From assembly GCA_015832175.1 (NCBI GenBank), contig WJXW01000004.1:3410001-3474000 (forward strand): DNA of 64,000 nt, given 5' to 3'. A model generated the notes under the pieces. That model was not told the DNA's origin. It worked only from the letters and a program-made list of their open reading frames with translations, and made no database searches. This DNA comes from Paraphaeosphaeria minitans (lineage: Eukaryota; Ascomycota; Dothideomycetes; Pleosporales; Didymosphaeriaceae). This document shows, piece by piece, positions 56,516 through 64,000 of the stretch (position 1 is the first letter of the stretch; every line of letters begins with the position of its first letter). A program made the position numbers and the translations under genes.

Positions 56516-57919
56516 TCACGTTGTTTCTGCCGGACTCAACTCAAGCTCCTCTTCTTCCCAAGGGAAACGAATTATCACCTTCGTCTCCAAATGCTTGTCA
56601 AACCTCTCATACATTCTGGGCGCCCCCTCGATTCCGACTTCAGCGCTCACGATAAATCCGGGCTTTGCCCTTCCGCTCTTGACTAGTTCCACGAGCATTG
56701 GGGCAACCAATTTTGGATCTACTGCGCCACCTTGAATCCGGACGCTTTTCGTCCAGAAGGTAGATATGGGGAAAGTAATATCTGGATTGACTTTCCCCGC
56801 GAGTGGAGCCCCCGGGGTTGAAGCTTGAGCCATGTACACTCCTGGAATACCGAAACCGCCGCCAGCAGCTGTGATCTTGGATGCCTCCTCAATGATAAAA
56901 TTCTGTTGAAGTTTCAAGTCTGCGTTTACACACTCAAACCCACAGCAGTCGACGCACCGAATGACGCCGCTCGGTTCGAGAAGTGAAAGCTGCTCCGAAG
57001 CTGGATGATTCGTGAAGTTAATCGGAATTGCGCCGATGCTTGCCGCCTTTTCGAGTCGTGCCTCGACATAATCGATGGAGTACACTTTAGAAGCACCGCG
57101 AAGCAAAGCCGAATACGCACACAGAAGGCCCACCGGGCCAGCACCAAAGACCGCAACAGTGTCACCTGGCTGGAAACCGCTAAAGTCGAGACCAGTCCAA
57201 CCAGTAGCGAATATATCGCTCAAAAAGAGGAAGTCAACGTCGCTGAACTGGCCTTCGGGAATTGGGATACAAGAGTTGTCGGCCTCAGGCACTCGCACGT
57301 ATTCAGCTGGAAGAAATATAGGGTCAGCGCGCAGTCGTTCAGCAGTCACCATTGGTTTCGCATAACTTACCTTGGCACCCACCATCATGGCCGAAGTCAT
57401 CGCCGGCGCCGTAGAAATTGAAAGGTGGCACCCTGGGCTCGATGTTCAGGACGCCGTCATCAGGACTGTCGGGAACGATCACGCGATCGCCAATCTTTAA
57501 GTGTTTCACGTCTTTTCCTTTCTCTACGACAATGCCGACTGCTTCATGGCCCATCACCCAGCCCGGCTTATTGCTTCCAAGGATGCCATGGTATATGTGG
57601 AGATCAGTTCCGCCTGTCAAGCTAAGATGTCAGCGCAATTATGGGAAGCGCTCCAAAATGCCGACCAAGTGATCTTCAGGATCTCTAAATCTCTCATCGT
57701 CTTCGCCACTAAGAAGGTGCTTCACGGCTTTGAACAGTCGTCCCTACTGCAAAATTTGGGTACGAGTGGATTATACGTACAAATTGCAGATGTAGTAATA
57801 CGGACGATCACATCTTCCTTCTCGACCAGACGTGGGCGACACACATCTTTCACGGTCATATGGAACGGCTTGCACTCCCAAACAACGGCGCGCATCGTAT
57901 CCTGTTTCTCGATGGTCAT
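56516..57919 (-). CDS. zinc-type alcohol dehydrogenase (MDR superfamily)
   Basis: Three exons, 57919-57781, 57613-57371 and 57306-56516, with introns of 167 and 64 nt, encode 390 aa. The catalytic zinc set is in place: Cys in AICGTDLHIYHG (formed by the first splice) and GHEAVG. The Rossmann unit DTVAVFGAGPVGLLCAYSAL binds NAD(P). The length and the extended C-terminal half resemble glutathione-independent formaldehyde dehydrogenase-like proteins. The structural-zinc lobe with its four Cys is replaced by NFYGAGDDFGHDGGCQ, so structural zinc is unlikely. Substrate unknown. The broken Zn2Cys6 gene downstream could have been its regulator, on position alone. Confidence 0.87.
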
Positions 57920-58890
57920 TTGTAACTGAGGAAGAATAACTTAAGCGAGTAAATATTTTGAAAATGAGAAGCTTGAGGCTTCGGTCTATAGAAGAGATGG
58001 AACTGCTGGGATTCTAGTCTTCGAAAGACTTCGATGAACTTCTTATAAGCGCTGGGATTCGCGCTTTTATGGGCCATGCCCTCATAGCTATGCAGCACAG
58101 ATCTGAGGCGGATGCTGAGCTCAGGCAAATCCTAGTAGCGAGCTGAGGCTCACATTATACAGGACACGCTACGATGACAGAAATTTAGAAGGCAGAACAC
58201 AGACATTCTTGATCTAGTGTGCCGGCAAGCTCCCTCTCATCACGGAAACGGATCCCTACCAGCTTGTGAGTCGTGCCTGAAGGATTTCTGAGCGGATCGA
58301 CCGCAAAAGGTTGTAGAATTACTTTTTCGGAGAATCTGAATACTGAAATAATCGTGAAAGCTCAGCTTGAAAGCCACTTCGTTTGAGCTGACATCTGTCA
58401 CTATAGGTATCTCGCACGCAAGACCAAGCGTCTCCAGAACGGAACAAGAAATCTGAAACCCTGCTGCAAACTCGCATGTGATATTCTGAGCTCGGCCTTA
58501 CTAGAGTCCCGTCCTACAGCAAATTCTCCATTGGAGATGCCTCTTCAGCCCTAATCATCTTCCGGAGCGTGGGTAATAACGTTACGATCAAGTGGGCCGT
58601 CAGCCAGTGAAGGGTGGCCATCAAACGTCAGCCAATTCTTACTGAGCCTTACCATCACCAGGACCACGGACCACCATCAGCTCCACGTGCGCAAAGCCAA
58701 TTCTTGGGCATGCTACAAATGTCTTATTCGCATATCGTGGAGTGTCACATGCATATGAGACTTAACCGTCCGCCTCTGACAGCAGACTGTGAGTTACATA
58801 ACCCGAAGCAGCTCTCATACCTAGAGGCACTATTCTCTAACGATCAGAAACAACGCGCTCCTACACACTACCACTTGTTCAGTGTCCATA
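57920..58890. other. gene-free stretch
   Basis: Promoter side of the alcohol dehydrogenase and 3' side of the cupin gene. No supported frame or repeat. Confidence 0.45.
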
Positions 58891-59589
58891 TCAAAGCTTA
58901 CTCATTGCCGAACGCTGGTGCCACAACCCACGCATCCCTTCCCTCCTCGTTCCCAACACCGGATCCCTCTCCGGCACCGGCACATCCCACACCTGCCTCT
59001 CCCTCCCCTTGTGGTCTCCCCCAACAGCGAAATCCCACTCAGCCCCAAACGGATAACTTCCCATCATCTGGAAATTCTCCCCAATCGTGATGCCCTCGAA
59101 AAATGCTCTTGCCTTCTGCTCATCGCGAATGACATTCCCTCCCCCGTCCTTGCACTGGAAAAACGCAAACTCCACCGGCCCAGGCCGCGGATCGTACGTC
59201 TTGTGCGCGACCCCCGCAGGGAGGATGAAAACGTCGCCCTTCCTCGCCTCGATCCAGATCCCGCCGTCTTCGTGGCCGTTCCCATGCGTGTGCGTCTCGT
59301 CGTTGTCGGAGGTGTCGGCGACGCCGAAACGGATCGTTGCGCCCTCGCCTGATATCACCGTCATGGCCTCGTGGGCGCCAGAGTGGTAGTGCGAGGTCTG
59401 TGTGGGCCCGTAGCGCGCTACCCACTGCGACTCCCAGCCATTGGACTTGTAGAGATCATAGAGCTGTGTGCAGTTGAAACCAGGCTTGGATACTTCGTCC
59501 AAGAAGAGTTCGGGGTAGTGGATGAGGACGTGTGGGGAGTTGGGGATGAGGGAGGTGGGTTTCAGGGTGTAGGTCTGGACTTCGACCAT
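58891..59589 (-). CDS. cupin-fold protein
   Basis: 232 aa, no intron. The double-stranded beta-helix core runs from SHYHSGAHEAMTVISGEG to GDVFILPAGVAHKT; the His-x-His...Glu set of cupin motif 1 and the Gly...Pro-x-Gly...His of motif 2 are present, so a metal site is likely. An extra His-rich loop (ETHTHGNGHEDGG) lies between the two motifs. The start VEVQTYTLKPTSLIPNSPH and the FGAEWDF-type C-terminal segment match the YjlB-like single-cupin group of bacteria and fungi, whose reaction is unknown. No signal peptide, so probably cytosolic. Confidence 0.85.
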   Translation of the reverse strand: MVEVQTYTLKPTSLIPNSPHVLIHYPELFLDEVSKPGFNCTQLYDLYKSNGWESQWVARYGPTQTSHYHSGAHEAMTVISGEGATIRFGVADTSDNDETHTHGNGHEDGGIWIEARKGDVFILPAGVAHKTYDPRPGPVEFAFFQCKDGGGNVIRDEQKARAFFEGITIGENFQMMGSYPFGAEWDFAVGGDHKGRERQVWDVPVPERDPVLGTRREGMRGLWHQRSAMSKL

Positions 59590-59717
59590 GGTTGGTGTGG
59601 AACTGTGCTGGGTAAGGAGGGTCTACGTTTATATATGTAGACTGCAATTGGGCGATTTTATAAGTACGGTACGGCTGGATATAACTGCAATTGGAGTTGG
59701 GAACATGTTGAATGCTG

Positions 59718-59750
59718 GGGTAGGTAGCTAGGTACCTACCTACCTACCCC
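59718..59750. repeat. TAGGTA...TACCTA inverted repeat
   Basis: GGGGTAGGTAG and CTACCTACCCC face each other around a central GGTACC, a near-perfect palindrome of about 33 bp, about 130 bp upstream of the cupin start codon. It could be a binding site for a dimeric protein or a hairpin. Confidence 0.65.
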
Positions 59751-59919
59751 GCCCGCACTACGGAAGTTATACCGTAGCGCGGTGTTCCGGGAATATGACC
59801 ACATCGACTTGGGGACTTTTTCTAATAACTTTTTGAAAAACATGCCATTACGTCTGCTCTCATGTGTAGTCTGACATGGCCATACCCCGCTCAGCCTAGG
59901 AGGTCTGCGATCTTCACAC

Positions 59920-59949
59920 AGAGAGAGAGAGAGAGAGAGAAAGAGAGAG
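59920..59949. repeat. GA microsatellite
   Basis: About fifteen GA units with one AA interruption near the end. Confidence 0.8.
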
Positions 59950-60192
59950 CACCATGCTTTCCAACCCTACACATTTCTCATTTGTGGACCAAGCATTATT
60001 AAGATATTTCAGGTACCTATACGCCGTGCAGAATTCGTGTTCCATTTTGCACGCAACTCGAATGCAATCTCAATCCATGCCGCCCATGCGTTGCAGGGCG
60101 ATTCAAATATACATCCGATCCCTTCCTCCATCCTTTCGAAAATCAACTAGATAGGTCGATGTCTCTGGATAGTATCTGTGTGGACGTAGGTA

Positions 60193-60938
60193 CTACTCCT
60201 CCAACAGTTTTGGAGGCGATTTCGTATTCTCCTCACTCTCGCCGTCGCCATCGCAACCAGTGGGTTTGTCAACAGGACCAGCACGGTCTGGACTGTCAGG
60301 TCTATCCCCCCGCTTCTTCCAAGCTGCCACTCCCCAACAAACAATACTACTAAGGGCCCAGACACCTCCGAAGACAATCGGTACGCCATATCCCGCCATT
60401 CCCGCGCTTGTGAGAACTGCGAAGATGGAGCCGGCTCCGACGCTTTCAATGCCGGCTTGAATACCCGCTGCAACGCTTCCTACTCATGTGTCAGTTATGC
60501 TACGAGAAGAAGTAGAAATTTGGAGTCCAGATCTGCAGCGATACCACCGGCGGTGAATCCGGCAGCCGCCAAGAAACCAGGTGTGCATGCCAGGAGAACC
60601 AGAGGAATGACAATCGCGGCAGTCTCCCAAGGGTGTGCCTTGATCCACTCGGTGGCTGCTCTCATGACTGTAGCTAGGTCCAAATCCTTGAGGCATTCGA
60701 TTGCTGTGCAGAATGCATCCTCGGTCTGCAGTTGTGCAGCACGGATTGCAGCTGTGAGGTGTATGAGAGCTGCATCGGTAGTGGGAACAGCTGGAACATT
60801 GCGGACTGCGGCAATTGCGGCAATTGCGGACAGTCTGTGGGCGAGTTTAGGAATCGGCAATTGCGTACCCATAGAGGATACGAAGCGTCCAAAGCGGGCG
60901 CGCACGAGTTGGGCGTTCGTCCCCGGCATGCCCTCCAT
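60193..60938 (-). CDS. IFI6/IFI27-like membrane protein
   Basis: Two exons, 60938-60545 and 60479-60193, with a 65-nt intron (GTATCG...GTAG; a donor 3 nt upstream would also keep the frame), encode 226 aa. The N-terminal half is helical and Ala-rich. From about residue 95 comes the family domain: AIVIPLVLLACTPGFLAAAGF, then SVAAGIQAGIESVGAGSIFA, SAGMAGYG and the last hydrophobic helix IVFGGVWALSSIVCWGVAAW. These small Gly/Ala-rich helices define the interferon-induced 6-16 family, which in animals sits in mitochondrial or ER membranes; the fungal role is unknown. The C-terminal 45 residues are polar and disordered. Confidence 0.75.
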
Positions 60939-62702
60939 GTCTTTATGGTGTGATGGTTCGCGAGTATGGAGCTTATGCGTCTTTACGACCGCGGAGACGC
61001 TTTTGTCTTCTTAGTTCTTACTGCAACGATATCGACTGCTGCAGCCTCACCTTCTGCTACAGGAGCCGTGTGTTGTTGTTCAAGCTCCGTACAAGCCCTT
61101 CCTGTACGCAAATCCGTCTTCAGGTGTTCCGAACAAGTCAGGTTTGTGGTCGTATATGAAGAGCAGCCGACGAAAACGGACCTGTTTGCGTTTGTTCGTG
61201 ACAAACGCACGGCTCAACAGTGGGGTCCGTCATACCTTCCTAGTTAGAGATGATTGGTGAAAGTGAATGATACTGCTCTCATCCTTGTTTCATTAACAAC
61301 AACGGTTGTAGCAACGTCTCAGCGACGGCTTCTAATATACGTAAATTATCCTGTCATCGATTTCATGACAATTGTAGCAGGATTATTTTATGCTTCTTTG
61401 ACGGATAAACACCATGAGTGCTGCAGAATGACACACGCCTGTCAGTTCGGTCATACGAGGTGGGAGTGGAAAGGTCACCTCAGCGATACCTACGCATTCA
61501 GGACGTAGACTGAATACCGCCCCTCACTTCCAAGCAGCCTCAAACGTACATTTTGCGGCTTGCTCGATGATTTCTCGGCGCTATCTATACCAAGCACTCA
61601 GGAACGACACAAGCTCTGGCTGGAATCGTGACTCGCCAGCGCAACACATCGAGACATATTTTTACTATCATTTGTGGGGCGAAGCAGGCTTCTCCTCCAC
61701 TGAAGTGCAAATAAGTCTTGTCAAAGCCATAGCCCGTCGCCCTTCCCGCTCTCTACGCTGTTGGCTGATCTCTTCGGCAAGGGTTGCACCTCTTCGACAG
61801 GAGAAGCGCTCTTCAAAGTAGTGGTGACACTGGGCAGCACAACTAGTCCAGAATTCCTGTTCAAAGAGGCCCAGAAACGCACCATCCGCGGCCATGCTGT
61901 GCACTATCTTATTCGTCCTTTTCCCCTTCTCCAAGTCAACCGCCTACTCCTCCGGATTCCTTTCGCTCTCCGTGCTAACATCCGTTGGGTCTATAGTTTG
62001 ACTGGCCACGGTGCAAGGCGCCATAACCCCGAACGACGGCGGAAGTCTCGTGTATCTCCCTTCGATCCACATGAGGCACCTGCATGTTATGTGATGGCGG
62101 GCAGCATGAGCACCGGACTCGCGTCCTTGCAGCGATAACGTGGTCATCGCGACCTTGCGGTGTTTGTTGGAGGAACGCCCCTGAGTGGGTCGAGCTGCCG
62201 TAGACTAACTTGATCTGGTTAGAGTCATCTACGGAAGCGGAGCCCCTGGCAAGACCTCACTCCTCCGTTGCACCGTATGGATCGTACCCCAGCACCTCAA
62301 TACCTGCGCTATCATCTGGCAAAAGGCGATTGTTGTGGTAAGTATGTGGCTACGGTACCATAGAATTTTGCATCAAGCAGCTGAGCTACCTACCTACAAA
62401 GAAGCGATCTAATCATATGAATTGAAGAGCGCAAAAGCGGGCCTACAACAGTACCTATATACTTTAGCTTATCCGCGGTAAAAGCTTTACAGTGGGCAAG
62501 CAGTAGGTATCGCTCACTTTTCATTGTTCAGAATCACAGGTGTATTGGGGCGAAAACCCCGTCAACGTTTCACAGACATGTCAACCGCGCAGTCAAGTAT
62601 GGACATTATCAATTGGTTCGAGCAAAATCTACAGGAGAAATCTAAACGACAAACAAGCGAGCAACATCAATCATACATCTCATACCCAGAACCCCGCACC
62701 AC
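60939..62702. other. gene-free stretch
   Basis: Frames on both strands (up to 125 aa at 61761-62138) are unsupported. A short open stretch at 62205-62400 (plus strand) contains a Walker A-like GSGAPGKTS but no start and no second motif. A TACCTACC motif occurs at about 62388-62397. Confidence 0.4.
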
Positions 62703-63635
62703 CTAAAAGAACTCGCCGTGAGTGTAAGGCGTGTGCGGCAGCAACGATTCGTACTCGGAGCTGGGATCAACCTCCACGATGTTCGTGCCCCTCTTCCCAT
62801 TAGTGGTCCCATCGGTCCCCGGCGCATTGAAGCATGCGCCGCCCTCGTCGAGGCGGTCCCCGAGGTAGGCCCTCGCCGCGTTCAACTGGTTGGCCATGCA
62901 GCTCGCATCCTTGCCCGTGTAGTCAATCGCATGTCCGTTGATGTCGTAGTTGAGGTAGGTCCCGATCTGGGCAAAGTCTTCGGTGGGGTTGTTCGCCGCG
63001 TAGCTGTCGGGCACGCAGGAATCGGCGTTGATGGCGTTGTTGAAGACGTCGCCGTTGGAGAAGGCGAAGCCGTCGCGGTCGTTGCAGTGCATGGATTCGT
63101 GGCTGAACCACGTCGTGCTGGGCGCGCCGCCGCAGAAGATGCTGTTGCCGTCCGAGTAGCCGCCGCCGCCACCGAATCCATTCATCGTGACCATGTGGAG
63201 GACGTTGCTGCGCGCACCGGGGGGCACGGTGCCCAAGCCGTTGATGGCTTCGTCCACGGTGAGCTCGGCGTTTGCGCAGCGGCAGAGGATCCAGGGGTCG
63301 CGGCCGGAAGGGCAGTCATCGTACGTGACGTCGTAGACCTCCAGGTCTTGGATCTGGCACTTGGGACGCGCATCGGTGTCACTGATGGCTTCTCGCGCCT
63401 TGTCGAAGCAGTTCTGGGGGTACCGTCCTGCATCCCACTTGGAAGAGTATCCCTGTTTTATCGGCGGGATGCGAGAAGAGTCTGCGGTGAGGGCATCGAA
63501 GTTGTCCAGGAGCGGTGTCTTATCCAGATCCCGCTGGCTCAATTGCGACATGCCATGAGACAGAGGAAGAGTAAAGGCGCGGGTGCTGGTCGCCAGCGCC
63601 AGAGCGACACCAGTAGCAGATGTGAACCGAACCAT
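62703..63635 (-). CDS. secreted HExxH protein, perhaps conidiation-specific Con-13-like
   Basis: 310 aa, no intron, started at Met 63635, which gives a signal peptide (VRFTSATGVALALATSTRA) better than the Met 15 nt upstream. A propeptide-like segment with a Gln-Arg-Asp-Leu site follows. The mature part has eight or more Cys and a zincin-type motif: HESMH at residues 179-183 (TWFSHESMHCNDRDGF). After it, DFAQIGTYLNYDINGHAIDY could bring the third metal ligand. I recall the fungal Con-13-like secreted family as similar, but that is from memory. It may be a metallopeptidase or a secreted protein keeping only the motif. Confidence 0.7.
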   Translation of the reverse strand: MVRFTSATGVALALATSTRAFTLPLSHGMSQLSQRDLDKTPLLDNFDALTADSSRIPPIKQGYSSKWDAGRYPQNCFDKAREAISDTDARPKCQIQDLEVYDVTYDDCPSGRDPWILCRCANAELTVDEAINGLGTVPPGARSNVLHMVTMNGFGGGGGYSDGNSIFCGGAPSTTWFSHESMHCNDRDGFAFSNGDVFNNAINADSCVPDSYAANNPTEDFAQIGTYLNYDINGHAIDYTGKDASCMANQLNAARAYLGDRLDEGGACFNAPGTDGTTNGKRGTNIVEVDPSSEYESLLPHTPYTHGEFF

Positions 63636-64000
63636 GTTGGATACGAACAAAGAGCGATGGAGGTATCAAAAAAAGTAGATGAGTAATGCAGTAAATGAGA
63701 ATCTTGATGGCGTGAAGATAGACAACGGACTCGCACGAACTATATACCTCCTCCCCGTCGTCTGAGCATAGGATGAAACAATGTTTCCACTGCGTAGTCT
63801 GTTCTACGATTGGACGTCCGGTGGAGAGCGTGGCAGTGACAAGCTCGCATCTCGCAAGATGCTTCCCCACTCCCTTGCCCCGTAGACGGAGGGAGGCCTG
63901 GAAGGAAATTTCATAAGCGGAGTGACCAAAGCTTTCCGAAGCGAAGTCCGCAGTCTACAAGCGCAGCATACGGTACCTTAACAAGGCGCGGATCGTCAGA
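63636..64000. other. gene-free window end
   Basis: Promoter of the HExxH gene. An AT-rich element lies at 63666-63700. No gene seen to the window end. Confidence 0.45.

Larger units (their letters stand above)
59590..60192. other. promoter region with short repeats
   Basis: Upstream of the cupin gene. Contains the TAGGTA/TACCTA inverted repeat and a GA microsatellite, listed separately. No gene. Confidence 0.5.

Noticed and set aside
61761..62138. 125-aa plus-strand frame
   Set aside because: Shadowed by a minus-strand frame of similar length; neither has a recognisable feature.
62205..62400. Walker A-like GSGAPGKTS in an open plus-strand stretch
   Set aside because: No start codon, no Walker B, no NACHT or kinase context; such a motif can occur by chance.
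1..64000. tRNA or rRNA genes
   Set aside because: Scanning for GTTCGA-type T-loops with matching stems found only matches inside coding sequence or with unpaired arms (for example 39878-39892).

Overview
The window looks like a nuclear contig of a filamentous ascomycete (Pezizomycotina, most likely a Dothideomycete; the class is an inference). The evidence is many short GT-AG introns of 44-131 nt (GTATGT/GTAAGT donors, CTRAC-like branch sites), one gene per promoter, and fungal families: Zn2Cys6 regulators, a PTH11-like membrane receptor, tyrosinase, a GH5 mannanase, a T1-type ribonuclease and CFEM-less secreted proteins. No tRNA, rRNA, CRISPR array or intact transposon was seen.

Layout. 0-5.6 kb: the 3' end of an unknown gene, a small protein, an intact Zn2Cys6 regulator and a small secreted protein. 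6.4-9.8 kb: two related RRM-type genes on the minus strand, each broken by a single-base frameshift, flanking an intact two-exon GH5 endo-mannanase. 10-15.7 kb: an AT-rich accessory stretch with an intact secreted T1-type ribonuclease, a C-to-T-type pseudogene, an acidic unknown protein and a RING-H2 protein. 16-19 kb: a secreted pepsin-fold protein with altered active-site motifs and an AIF-like FAD oxidoreductase. 20.7-22.6 kb: divergent TIM13 and an L-type cargo lectin. 23-27 kb: gene-poor, with a decayed gene. 27-28.5 kb: a seven-exon tyrosinase with a likely GC-AG intron. 29.6-34.6 kb: a small repeat protein and then a housekeeping block (CWC15 and RRP45 divergent, a DUF4336 protein). 35.6-39.5 kb: an amino-acid permease pseudogene and a PTH11-like seven-helix protein. 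40.9-44.3 kb: the most unusual gene, about 1030 aa, with a glycogen-binding (CBM48/AMPK-beta type) domain, about twelve copies of an APLMRHET-like motif and a C-terminal membrane anchor. 44.3-48.5 kb: gene-poor, holding an inverted relic of that gene's repeat region and another decayed reading frame. 48.6-52.3 kb: an unknown gene, an ENT-type nucleoside transporter and IWR1. 52.6-55.9 kb: a coding relic and a decayed Zn2Cys6 regulator. 56.5-63.6 kb: a zinc-type alcohol dehydrogenase, a cupin protein, an IFI6-like membrane protein and a secreted HExxH protein.

The core genes (splicing, exosome, mitochondrial import, RNA polymerase II import, ER cargo lectin) are housekeeping and work independently of each other. 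I see no biosynthetic gene cluster. The recurring theme is mixture: roughly 20 kb of coding sequence reads cleanly through every exon, while at least five other loci carry nonsense codons or single-base indels. That contrast argues against general assembly error and for local gene decay, partly of a C-to-T (RIP-like) kind.
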